From Porogramme epimiltina (Eukaryota > Basidiomycota > Agaricomycetes > Polyporales > Polyporaceae), in contig FTLJ01000373.1 in NCBI GenBank assembly GCA_900155495.1, positions 1 to 64,000 of the forward strand: DNA of 64,000 bases, given 5' to 3'. This document shows positions 47,282-58,368 of the stretch, piece after piece (positions within the stretch are counted from its first letter, which is position 1; each line of letters begins with the position of its first letter). Under the pieces are notes generated by a model. The model ran no database searches, was not told the origin of the DNA, and saw only the letters and a program-made list of their open reading frames with translations. Made by a program: the position numbers and the translations under genes.

Positions 47282-47348
47282 AGAAGGCAAAAAAAGAAGG
47301 CAAAAAAGAAGGCGAGGGGAGAAGGAGAGGGAGAAGGAGAAGGAGAAG
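47282..47348 (+). repeat. Homopurine tract with repeated A-run units
   Basis: Almost entirely A/G over 67 nt, with two AAAAAAGAAGGC units followed by GGAGAA repeats. Such strand-asymmetric tracts can form triplex DNA. Confidence 0.7.
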
Positions 47349-48340
47349 CCTGGCGCGCTGCCCGCGTCGGCCGAGGGCCAGCGATCTGGCCCCTTCCCCA
47401 CCGCCTGCAGCGACGTGAATTCGATACGGCACGCGTCGCTCAATCACCTTTTGAATTGCGTAGCAGGCGCGCAGGCGCGCGGGTGTGGGCCTCAGCACGC
47501 AGCGCAACGCCTCGTGGCTAACCGCGAGCGCGCGCGTGCCCGAACTGCTACCTACTTCCTTAGCACCCACCCAGCGAGCGCCATACGCCGACCGCGAGCA
47601 GGACCGCTCCGCGCCCGCCTGGGCTCCGCCACACCACGATGGCGGCGAGCCACAACCCCCAATTTGGGGGGCTCGACCCGGCCATCTCATCCTTCGCGTC
47701 CTTCGCGTGTTCCGCCCCAAGTCCTTCACTGGGTGCGTTCGCATGCTAAGGCAACCCCAGCACGCGCTGCGGCCGCGTCATTCAATGGCGAGTCGCGACG
47801 TCGCGTTGCGCGAGCGGACGCGGCGCCGCGCGGAACGGCATCGAGCAGATCTAGAGGAGGACGAACAAACAGACAGGCTCAGGCTCAGGCTCTGGTGAGC
47901 CCAGGGCTCCCCCCACGCGCGTCGCGGGTGCTGTACGATCGCGAGCACCAGAGGTGATACGGAACAACGCGGGGGCACCAGTAGACAGATGGCGGGCCAC
48001 GGGCACGACCCCGAACAGAAGTGCTACAAAATAGCGGGCTGTTTGTGGCACGATACGCTGCGCAGGTGGAATATGGGGGCCAAGGACGACCGGCGAGTCA
48101 TATGTAATATACGGACCATTACAGCAACCTCCGCGGATTAAGGTCTACACGTATATGGAGAACGATTACCGCGCGTGCGGGTGGGGGTCAGGCAGAACAA
48201 GGCGGGGCGGGGCGGGCGTGCGAGGCGAGAGCGGGGGCGCGAGTGAAATAAATGGCGTGTGCGGTGCGGGGGCGTGCACGTGGTGCATGGTGCGGGGTGG
48301 GGGTCGGCATTAGCAACTAGATACTACTCGCCGGCGGACG

Positions 48341-48359
48341 CGTATCGTATCGTATCGTA
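48341..48359 (+). repeat. CGTAT pentanucleotide repeat
   Basis: Nearly four tandem copies of CGTAT downstream of ALO1. Confidence 0.85.
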
Positions 48360-48920
48360 GGGGATGGGGGTGGCCGGCGGGGCGGGTAGCTGGAGACCAG
48401 ACGAAACGAGACGCGTGCCATAAACGGGAACAGAAGGGAACACCGGAACGGGGCGCGAAGAAAATAACCTCGACAAATACAAGCAGGGGCGCGCGAGATT
48501 GCAGTACAAGATCGGAGACGGGGTGGATGCGGAGCTCGGGGGCGACGGGACGTGATTGATGATGGGGTTCGAGCGATACGACTACACGGGCAGGGCCAAA
48601 TGTCTGCACGGAAACTAGAAGGAGGGAGGGTGCACGGGTAAGGGAGGACTCCGTCCTGCGGCCCGCCCGACCGGCCGTGAATGTGCGCGCGCGCGCGAAT
48701 CGCAGCACGGGCGGTGCACCGTGGAAAGTCGGAGGTTAGACAAGCAGAGGAACGTCGTCGTGGACGCGTGGGGCCGCGACGGTCGTGTGGTGGTGGTCCG
48801 GAGTGGATTGGAGGGGGGCGCAGATACGGAATGAGGGCCGCGCCGGTTCAGGGCACGGGGCTATGTAGGAGAGCGCGGGGTGGTGTGTGCTCGATCGGAG
48901 CGGGCGGGCGCGTCGGATGC

Positions 48921-51241
48921 CTATTGCCTCTTCTTGAACACGCGCTCGCCGAACTCCTCGCCCTGCTTGCCAAAGATGTGGCGCTCGACGTACGCGTTGC
49001 GGAAGAGGCCGGTGGGGTCGACCTCGTCGAGCACGCGCACAAAGTCGTCGAAGCGCGGGTACATCGCGCGCAGGTCGTCCGGCCGCAGCGGGTGCGTCTT
49101 CGCCCAGTGCGGCTTGCCGGCGTGGCGGAGCGCGATCTCCTCGAACTTTGCGAAGAGCTTCCGGTAGGGCATGTTTAGCCCGTACGGCCTGGATCGTGGC
49201 CAAGGAGGGGAGGCGAGGGGAGGGGGTGGATCGCGACAGTGCCAATGACGATGACGAGGGCGCGTCGGCGGGGCAGGGGTGGGGAGAAGGGTGGCGGGGT
49301 GCGAGAAGCCGCGCGGTGGGAACGACCGCAGGGACGGGTGGGCGAGCGAACGGACGGCGAACACCGAAAGAAGCGCGTGCGGCGGGGCAGAAGGGCGACG
49401 AGGTCGGAACGGCAGAGCAGGGCGGCGAAGGCGTCAGCCGTGGACGGACGCGGCGGCACGCGATACGGGGGGGGAAAGATGAAGAAGGGGGGGGGGAGGT
49501 GATGATGAGAATCCCGGCCTCGGCAGCGGAGCTAAGAGGAAACGGCGTGCTTACTTGTACTGTACGATGCCAATCCAGCACGTCCGCTGGCCGTTGCTCG
49601 GGCTCAGCCAGATGTCGTCCGCGCTCGAGAACCGGACCTCGAGGAGACAGTGGGGGCGCAGACCCGCGGGGCCGTTGATCTCCTCGTCGAGCCATGCGTG
49701 GAGATCTCGCAGACAGGCCTCTGTGCGGTCGAAGGGGATCGCCCACTCGGTCGTGTACTGCGGATACTGTTTGGAGACGGGGGCGCGGGAAAGGGCGGGA
49801 CAAGGTTAGCATGGAGGGCGCAGAGGACGGCGGGGGCCCGGCAGGGCCGAGGGGGCGAAGAGAAGGGCGCGCGGGGACGAACCTTGCAATCAAGGTTGAA
49901 AATGCGATAGCTGTCATCGACGGCGACAGTGGTGCCCGAGATGAGCCACGCGGAGATTTGGCCATACCAAATGTTGAAGATGGAGAAGTAGCGCCCCAGG
50001 AACAGGACGAACTGGAGGGCGTGGTATCCCACGAGGGAGTGCCACAGCCAGGAGGCGACAGGCTTCGCGGGCTATGACAAATAGTCGGGGGGTGTGAGGA
50101 CGGGAGCGGGGCATGGGAAGGCGCGCTGCCGGCGGCGGGAGACGCACCTCGAGGGTTTCGTGGAAGGAGCTGACGCGGACGACGTCTGCCTGGGGGAACC
50201 ACCAGAAGCGGACAAAGTTGTCGATGCGGGCGAGGTCGCGGACGTTGCGGACAAAGTCGTCGAAGGGGCGGCTCTCCTGGTGCTCGAGGAGGCGGAACGC
50301 GGGCTGGACGTCGAGGGTGATGTCGAGGATGAGGCCGGTGCTGCCGATGCCGCAGATGGAGGCCATGAAGAGGTCGTGGCGCTCCTCGCGGGAGCAGCGG
50401 ACGCGGGAGCCGTCTGCGAGGAGGAGGGAGAGGGCGCGGACGTGCATGGAGAGCACGGGCTGGTCGAAGCCAGTGCCATGGGTGGCGGTCGTGACGACAC
50501 CGCCGAGGGTCTGGTCGGAGATGGAGCCGAGGTTGATCATGGCGAGGCCATGCTGGGCGAGGGCGGCGTGGAGTGCGTTGAGGGTGATGCCGGCTTGGGC
50601 GACGACATAACGCTTGTCGACATTGACCTACAGGCGGCGGTGAGCTAGAGCGACAGGCGCGGACGAGTGGACGGAAGCGGGGCACAGGCGTCTGTCTGTG
50701 TGTGGGCGCCTGGACAGGGCTGAGCGCCTGGAGTGAGCGCGGGAGACGCCGAGTGCCTGGAGCGATTCGATGACGAATCGATTCGGGACGATGACACACG
50801 CTCCGATCGAGCGCAGAGGGAGCTAGGGACGGCGATCTCCGGATGGGGCCAAACAGGGGCAAGCAGGGGAAGATAACGATGGAAAAAGGCTCAAGGGTGG
50901 GAGGCGGAGACGCGGGCGCTCACCTCGACGACTGCGTTCAGCTTCTCGGTGCGTAGCATGAACCCGCGCGTGCACGCGAGGTCGCTCGGGCTGTGGCCCA
51001 TCCCCGCCGCACGCACCGTCTTCCCCTCCCGCCGCGCGAGCTCGATCACCAGCGCGCACTGCTCCTCCGTCGCCGGCTCGAACACCGACAGCGGCGTGCA
51101 CGTGAAGCTCAGCCCCCAGTTCGTGAACGACCGCCGCGACGAGTCCGCGCGCACCGTCACCGGCGCGAGCAGCTCGTAGATCCGCTCCGTCGTCAGGTGC
51201 GCCGCGGGGTACGCGGCGGACGCGGGTGGTGATGAAGACAT
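48921..51241 (-). CDS. ALO1: D-arabinono-1,4-lactone oxidase
   Basis: FAD-dependent enzyme for the last step of D-erythroascorbate synthesis, oxidising D-arabinono-1,4-lactone; usually at the mitochondrial outer membrane. Exons 51241-50924, 50627-50148, 50071-49883, 49766-49555 and 49188-48921 give 488 residues (yeast Alo1 about 526). The FAD domain carries AAGMGHSPSDLACTRG, where His83 is the expected site of covalent FAD attachment, then GSISDQTLGGVVTTATHGTG. The C-terminal ALO domain has FSSADDIWLSPSNGQRTCWIG and the family GKPHWAKTH motif, and ends EEFGERVFKKRQ. Introns of 296, 116 and 366 nt are long and purine/G-rich on the plus strand. It sits between two GC-rich gene-free blocks. Confidence 0.93.
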
Positions 51242-53153
51242 GGCCGAGTGTGTCTGCGTGTAGTGTAGTAGTGGTGGCCGACGCGCGGGGGCGGGACAGC
51301 GAGCGGGCAGAGGCAGCGGGGACGGAGGCGGAAGCGGAGGCTGGGAGAGAGGAGGCGGAGGCGGAGGCGAGCGAGCGAGTATACACAAGAACGCGGACGC
51401 GCGAGGACGACCGCGAGCAGCGCGAGAGTGAGTGGTGTGGCCAGCCCGTCGACGCCCGCGCTGCGAGGCTTTATAAGTTTTAGCCCTCCCCAGCCAGAGG
51501 TGGCCGGGGATGATGAAAACCCACCAGGAGACTGCCTACCCGTTTCGATCGATTGCATTTGCCGCGCCAACGCGGATGAGATGAGCACACCTCATATCGG
51601 GCCCTCCCGAACGAACGCCCGCCACTTTCGTCCGTGGCAAACGCCGGGGCCTGCCGCCTCCTGCCTGCCGCCTGCCGCCCGCCGCCTCCTGGCGCTGGGA
51701 TATGTCGGCTGAAGAGTACTTCCCCCCCACGCCGCACGCCGCACGCCGCACCCGCACAAGGCGCGAGCGGAAACGGAAACAGAAACAGAAACTGTGCCCG
51801 GCCACCCACCGAGGCCACGCTCCCCAGCGGCCGCACCGGCCTCTCGAGCGAAGAGCCAGCCAGCGAACATTCCGATGCCAGCGAAGATACCGCCAGCAAT
51901 CAGTCGATGCCACACCGTGCTCTGCGCCCGCCGCCCCCGCATCCCGCGTCCGTCTGCGGTGGCCATCGCCCGGCGACCCCCGCGGCCGTGGGCGATGGGC
52001 CCGCTTTTTATTTTTGCGCGCGGCCCCTGCAGCAGCGGCAGCAGCAGCGGCTGCGCGCGCGATGCCCTGCCCACCCACCCCCCGATCCGGCGACCCACCT
52101 CCCAGCTCCCTGCCACTCCTGCCACTGCCAATGCCACGGGCGATCGTGCGTGCACCCTGGCTGGTCCACTCGGTGCGCGCGCGCGCCTCGCACGCCTCAG
52201 CTGAACGCCGCCCCAGGGCCCTCCGTCGCCTGCGCGCGCGACACTGTCACCAGTCAGAGAAGGGCCTCTGAGAACCCGCCAGGTTGGCGCGGTCGACGGC
52301 GCGCCCTGCCTCCCTGCCTGCGACCCCCCCCTTCCCCTTTCCCCTTCCCTTTCCCTAACGAGCCAGGGCCGTCCGCCTGCGCACGCCCCGCGCCCGCGCC
52401 TGCGTCTGCATCCGGATCCGGCGACCCTGCGACCAGTGCAGGAGCAGCGCACGCGGGCGACCGAGCCACCGTCCGCACCGACCGACGCGAGGCGCGCGCA
52501 CGTCCGAGGATTGAGTTTGTTCCGGCCCGTCCGTCGCCACGCCGCCGCGCCTGGCCACCCTCCGCTCGCGCTCGAAGGTTGCGATCCTTGGGCTGCTGCG
52601 CGGGAGCCACGAAGCGTGCACCAGATGGCCCAAGGCGCCCCCGACGGCGCGGACCAAGGCACACTGCACGCCGCCCCGCTGGGCTGGGTGGGCACCGGGC
52701 GGGTGCACGGTGGGTGGGCGAGGGGGGGCCCCCTCGATCTGCCCTCGCGTTCTTGTCTAAAATCTATCAGCGCCATCTCCGGAGCCCTGGACTGGACGTC
52801 CACCGTCTGCGTCTGCGTCTGCGTCCGTGTCCACGTCCTAGGCTCGTCCTCGTCTTCGTCCTCCGCCCGCGCCGTCCGCCCGCGTCGCTGGGGCCGTCCG
52901 CCCCACGCTCGTGCCCGTGCCCACGCCCACGGCCCACGCCCACGCTGCCGCCCGCGTCCACGCCCCCGCCTTCTCGGCCCACGCTCCCACGCCCGCCTAG
53001 CGTGCCCCGTCGCCCGTCGCCCGCCCGCGCCCCTCTCGGCCTCCCTCTTCCCTCTTTTCCTCATCGCCTCTATTCCTCGCCCGCGCCCCCCTGAGCTTCC
53101 GTTACACCCCCGCCGCACACGCGCGCCTGCGCGTGCCCGGACTTACGTGACGT

Positions 53154-53171
53154 GTGTGCGCGCGCGCGCGC
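53154..53171. repeat. Alternating GT/CG tract (Z-DNA-like)
   Basis: GTGTGTGCGCGC-type alternating purine-pyrimidine run. Similar tracts occur near 48,683, 53,798, 54,957 and 57,600. Confidence 0.7.
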
Positions 53172-54437
53172 CTAAGCGTCCGCCGGCCACCTCAGGCTGC
53201 ACCGCGCCCCCAGCCGCACGCCACCCCGGGCCCCTCTTCCCTCGCATCGCCGTGCTTCGCGCGTCGAGTGCACCTACGGCGTACTGGACACCAGGCGCCC
53301 CGTCCGTCCACGCCCGCAGAGACGCGCGCCGCCGCGTCCCCCACCGCTGCCGCGTGCCCCGGGCCCCCCCCCCACCCCCACCCCACTCGCCCGCTCCGCC
53401 GGGCGCTCGGTGTCGTACAATGCCGCGACAGCTCCGTCCAACGCGACCGCCTTCCGCGCGCGCGTCGCGCCACGCGTGCGCGTCCTGCTCCTGCTGCCGG
53501 GCCTTCCGCCCGCTGCTGCAGCGGGCTGGCACCGACTGACGACTGACTCGATCGGCGGCACCAGCCGGCGAGCCAGGCCCGCCATCGCGAGCCCCGAGGA
53601 CTCCGGTGGAGGGGGGGCTGGCGACGGGCGCCACCGCCGTCCCGTTCGCCATGTGCTCCGCCTGCCTCGCGCTGCCCGCTCGCCCGCGGTGTGCGGAGCG
53701 TGAGGACGCGAGTGCGCACGCAACCGCGCGCGCCGGACTCAACGGCCCACCAGACGTCCGTCGAGATCGATAAGGCTGGGCCTCCGTCTCTCTCTCGCGC
53801 GCGCGCGCGCCAACGCGCGTCCTCCGGGTTCCGCTCTGCGGCAAGTGGGGATGCTTCGCAGGTGAATAGGCATCCCGGTTCTAAAATTCTAGACCGGCGC
53901 GCACTCTCCCGCACGTCATCTCCGCAACGCGCCCACACGCCCCCCCCCCTCCCTTCGCAGCCGCCGCGCCTCACCTTGACGACTTTTTGACGCGCAGACG
54001 CCCGAGGGAGAGAGAGTGAGAGTGAGAGAAAAACGCGGGAGGAGGAAGAAGGACGATCGTCGACCGCGCACGTCTATTCACCGCCGTGCCCGGGCCGGCG
54101 ACCCGGCGGCGCCCCGCGTCGCACCCGCGTCCGCAGAACCCCTGCGCTGCACGAGCGGCGACCGACCGGCGCCGGCCGCCGCCCGATCGTGCCCCAGAAG
54201 CACCGTGGAGATAGCTGAAGAGGCTTTGCGGGGCAGGGCCTTCTCCTCCGCGCGATCTCGCGCGGGCGCGCCGCGCGCGGTGTGTATTGACTGACGAGCG
54301 AGGGGGGAAGGGCGAGCGCCGGCCTCGGGGAGCTGGCCAGCTGGCTTACAGCTCCCGACCGCAAGCGCGGCGATGACGCGTGCCGCGTCGCGGCCCTCTG
54401 CTGTCGCGATCGACGACCACGCCCCCGCCGCGTTTGC

Positions 54438-54471
54438 GGTGGTGGTGGTGGTGGTGGCGGCGGCGGCGGCG
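54438..54471 (+). repeat. GGT then GGC trinucleotide repeat
   Basis: A compound run of GGT units passing into GGC units in GC-rich block 3. Confidence 0.8.
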
Positions 54472-57400
54472 ACAGTGCGCGCGTTCTCGGCACCTAGCTA
54501 TAGCACCCCTGCGTCGCGACAGGCCGCCTGCGACGTAGTGGCTGCGATGACGTCAGTGCGTCCCGCGATGAGCCTGATCGCGCGCGGGCGTGCGGGCGCC
54601 CAAGAACGCGGTGACGAAGATGCAGGGGCGGCGGAACGAGGAGCTGAACGTTGAACGTTTGAACGGCCGACGAACGCCTCCGCCAAGCAGCGAGCTCCGA
54701 CCACCCCCACCCCCCCTCCCCCCAGTGCCCACCCAAACGCCTATGCGGCAGCCCCGCAGCGGACGCGCCGCGCCGCATATGGCCATATAACCACCGCGGT
54801 GCCTCGCCCAGGCCGCTCCGGAGCACGCACTCGGAGGGGCGAAGGAGGCCACCCACCCCGCGCGCACCCGCCTGGCGTGCTTCTCCCGCCGGGGCTCCCC
54901 CTCCGACGAGGCGCGCCCCGCAGGCGTTCGCGTTCGCGGGCGTCGTGCGTCGTGCGCGCGCGCGCGCGTGCTGCTCCGCTAGTACATATCGAGCCGGCTT
55001 TGCGCTCTTCTTCGCCCGCGTCGAAGCAGTCGAGAACGTAGTTGTTGCAGGGACACTGCGCCCCTCCCGTTCGCATCGTGGGCGTGCGGCGTGCCACCGT
55101 GCTCCCCCGATCGCGCCTTACATAACCGTTGTGGCAGAATACTGAACGCTGCAAAGCAGGAACCTGCGCGTCGGGCGGCGACGGCGACGGCCGCGCGCAG
55201 TGGCGACGACGCTCTTGGGCTCTGGCCGTGGTTACTGCTACTGGCAACTGACTGCACCGCACCGCGCCGGCGGCTCGTCCGGTGGCTGACCTTCCCGGCG
55301 GGAGCGGCCACGGCGGACGCGGCCACGGACACGGACTTGGACGCGGACGCGGGTGCCGGGGACCCGCCCCTGCCGTCCGAGGTTTAGACCGCTGCGCGCG
55401 GCCGCTGTTTCCGAAGTCTGGGGGGAGCTTGGTCGCCGGCGGAGACTTGTGCTTACGGAGGTGGGTCCCGCGTCCGACGTCTCCGTCGTGCGACTCCGAA
55501 ATCAGAAGGCAACGTCTAATCAGCCACAGCCGTCTCCGTCCGTCCGTGTTTGTGTCCGTCCGTCTGGTGGGCCCTGGCTCTTTGTAAGTCTACCGTCCGA
55601 GAGTCATAGAGGACCCTGCGGACGATTCTTCTGTGTGTGTATGTTGTGATCTCATAATGTGCGAACTTGAGTGGTTTATACGCGTGCAAGACGTTCGCGC
55701 TACCGCACCCGACAGCTCCACGGAGCCCTTTCCGTCTCCGAGACGGTCCGCCCCAGCTGGACGCCGGACACCGCGGAGCGTCCGGCCGCACTGGGGCGGG
55801 AGGACGAGCCGCGCCGTCCGAGAAAGTACACAGCGGCCCACGCCTCGCGGGCTCCCGCGCGCCGCGACGGGCGATGGGGCGCGATAGGCGTCGATGATGA
55901 CGACGGATCATGGCCGCGGCGGAGCGTGCGTGCGTGCGCAACAGGAGGCAGCAGCTTGTGCGCGCGCGGCTCGCCGTCGACTCGGATCGGCATCAGGGCC
56001 TGCAGCCTCGCGATCGCAACCTCCGCGCATTATTGGCTGCACGATCCTTGCTCCCTGCGTGCCCTCGTCGCTGCCGGCTCTCCCGCCCGGGGGGCACGCG
56101 ATACGCCCGTACTTACACCCAGGTTGCCGCAGCGGCGAACGCGGCTCCTCGCCCGAGATCCGTCGACGGCACTGGTCATGGCCATGGCAGCGGGCTCTCC
56201 GTTGGAACGTGCGGCGGACGCCATCACCACCGCGGCGCACGCTCATTTTCGCCTTCGATCGCGGGCCACGCGCTCGCACCAACCCACCCCGGGGTGGGAC
56301 CCTCCTTCGCGGACGCGCCCGGCGATGGGGCTAACATCGACGTTGGGCCCGACGCCATGGCGAGTCGGGGCGTGCGCGGCTTCTAGCCACCGCTTGCGCG
56401 AGATTAATAGATGGCTGGATCGTGGGGCCGCGACCGCCCGCGCGCGAGCTTAGGAAATTAAACACCGACCAACGTGGCCGGGCTCCACCGCAGACAACAA
56501 CAACAAGACAAGACCGCACCGCTGCAGCTGCACGCCCCGCGCGTACGGCCGGTGCCGGTGTGGCGCACGGCCCGCCGGAGACGTCGCGCGTCGCGCGGCG
56601 CACGTCGTCGCAATGGCGTCGCCATGATCTCGCCACAGGCCGCGGCCGGAACAGCCTCCGCTTGCGCCTGAACGATGCCTAGCGTCGAGCGTTCTCGGGC
56701 TCGTCCTGCGGGGGGCCACCGCCGGACGCTCTGGGTGGATGATTCAGGCCCGGATGAAGTGCACGACCCCCCGGGATCTGAATCATCACACCGTCATCCG
56801 GATCGCCCAACCACGCCTCCCACAAAACCGGGCGCACCGCACGTGGCGACGTCATCGACGGTCCGCGGGGGGGCTCGGCCCCCGCCCGGCGTGCCTCCCG
56901 CGCATGGGAGCAATGTCGATGTCGCCCCGCAGGCACTCGGCGGAGGGCGCGCAGCGCTATTTTGGCCCTCGAGGGAGGTATTCCCGTACGCTCGCCGCGC
57001 ACGGGCGGGGGCCGGCACGGAAGCACGGCTGCGTCCCCAAAAGCAGCTCCGCAAGCTTCTCCAGCGCGTCGGCCCCGACCGCGCGCGAAAAAAAGTACCC
57101 TCCCGTCGCTCGTCGGTCCCACAGCTTGTGGCCACACCTCGGGTGGCCCGAACATAGTCGGACGGGCTCGCGAGCACTGCGTCCGAGCCCGCCAGTTCGG
57201 CGCCGCCCCCGACTCCAGCAGTAGCACCCGCAAGGACCACGCATTTCTAAGCAGCACCGCGGTCCACGGTGCCGGCGGGGGCAGCGCGCGCGCGAACCAC
57301 GCAGGGTGCCTTATGCAGCTAGCCAGGCGGCCAAGCGCGAGCCCCCACTTGGCCCCCCCGCACCCGCACCCGACCGGCCGGCCGCGCGCGGGCGCGGGCG

Positions 57401-58368
57401 CGGAGGGAGGGCCCTCGAAGATCGACCTGACCCGCGCGCGGGGGCCCGGGGAGGGCTCGGCGGGACCTGCCCGCGCGATCTTCCCTCCTCAATGCAGCCT
57501 GCCAGGCCGCGACGGTCCCGGGTGCAGCAGGAGCGGGCCACCCGCGCGGTGACGGTGCCCCCCGCCGCGCCACGGCCCACGCGCGAGAAACACGCGCACG
57601 CGCGCGCGCGTGCCCGCAGGGGGGGGAGAGATGCGGGGCATTCAATGGATCGCTGCTAGCTCCGAGCCCCCACCCGTGATCGCCCCGGTAACGCCGCACC
57701 GGGGGGGAGAGCCCCTTGCGTTCGGAGGTGCCACTAGCCTGGAAGGAGTACTGAACGCCAGACACTGCCCGACGCGTGACGCCCGCGCGCGGGCGCGTGC
57801 GCACACGCCGCGCCCGCTCGTCCCGGGCCCGGGGCCTGCAGTCAGTCAGGTTCGCCCAGCGATCGATCCTGGTGCATACAGATGTCCTCGACGAGAGAGC
57901 CCCGTCTGCGTGCTCTTGCGTGGGGCGCGGGCCGGGTGGTGGGAGAGCGCAGCCTGTGGCTTGGATCGAGGATCGGGGATCGGGGATCGAGTGCCTGCAG
58001 GCTACCGTGTGCTGCCTCGGTCGGGGGCTGCTCCACTCGTCCAGGCTATAGCGAGAGCCCCACACAGGCCCGATGCCGGAGGTAGTGCGTGTGCATAGGG
58101 TTGCATTACGATCCGAGCAGATGGGTGAGTACAGTACACCAAAAAATATCAGCGCATAGATAAAATATCCAAGCCACTCCCGCCGAAACACAGGACGAAG
58201 ATGACGCCGCATAGAGTAAAAGCAAAAAACGGGCCCAGAAGATGGTAGCAGACGCACCCCGGCACCCTCGCGCTCCGCAAGTCTCCATCCCCGTAACCAA
58301 TGCACCCGCGATGCCGATCGCGCCAACAGACAAACCCGCGCCGCGCCGCCCGAGCAACAGCAGGCCGC

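Larger units (their letters stand above)
42843..48920. other. GC-rich gene-free block 2
   Basis: Six kilobases of very GC-rich DNA without a credible gene, between the convergent UBE2G2-type and ALO1 genes. Long ORFs overlap in many frames and are Arg/Ala/Pro-rich. It contains a poly-C run with two N, GCC and CGTAT simple repeats and a homopurine tract. The final part is less extreme and would include the ALO1 3' end. Confidence 0.6.
51242..58368. other. GC-rich gene-free block 3
   Basis: Seven kilobases. The first 250 nt are the ALO1 upstream region, with plus-strand purine repeats (51,300-51,400). Then comes very GC-rich sequence with numerous overlapping frame-shadow ORFs (longest 508 codons), alternating CG tracts and a GGT/GGC repeat. 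Around 58,100-58,240 base composition returns to normal with A-rich runs, which fits the 3' untranslated region of the HSPA12-like gene. I find no gene. Confidence 0.6.

Noticed and set aside
48736..50862. 708-codon minus-strand ORF
   Set aside because: It is an alternative frame across the ALO1 exons and introns. The spliced ALO1 model with its FAD motif and HWAK explains the coding signal.
51592..53118. 508-codon minus-strand ORF and a 486-codon plus-strand ORF overlapping it
   Set aside because: Both lie in extremely GC-rich DNA where stops are rare. They are Arg/Ala/Gly/Pro-rich, overlap on opposite strands, and contain no domain motif.
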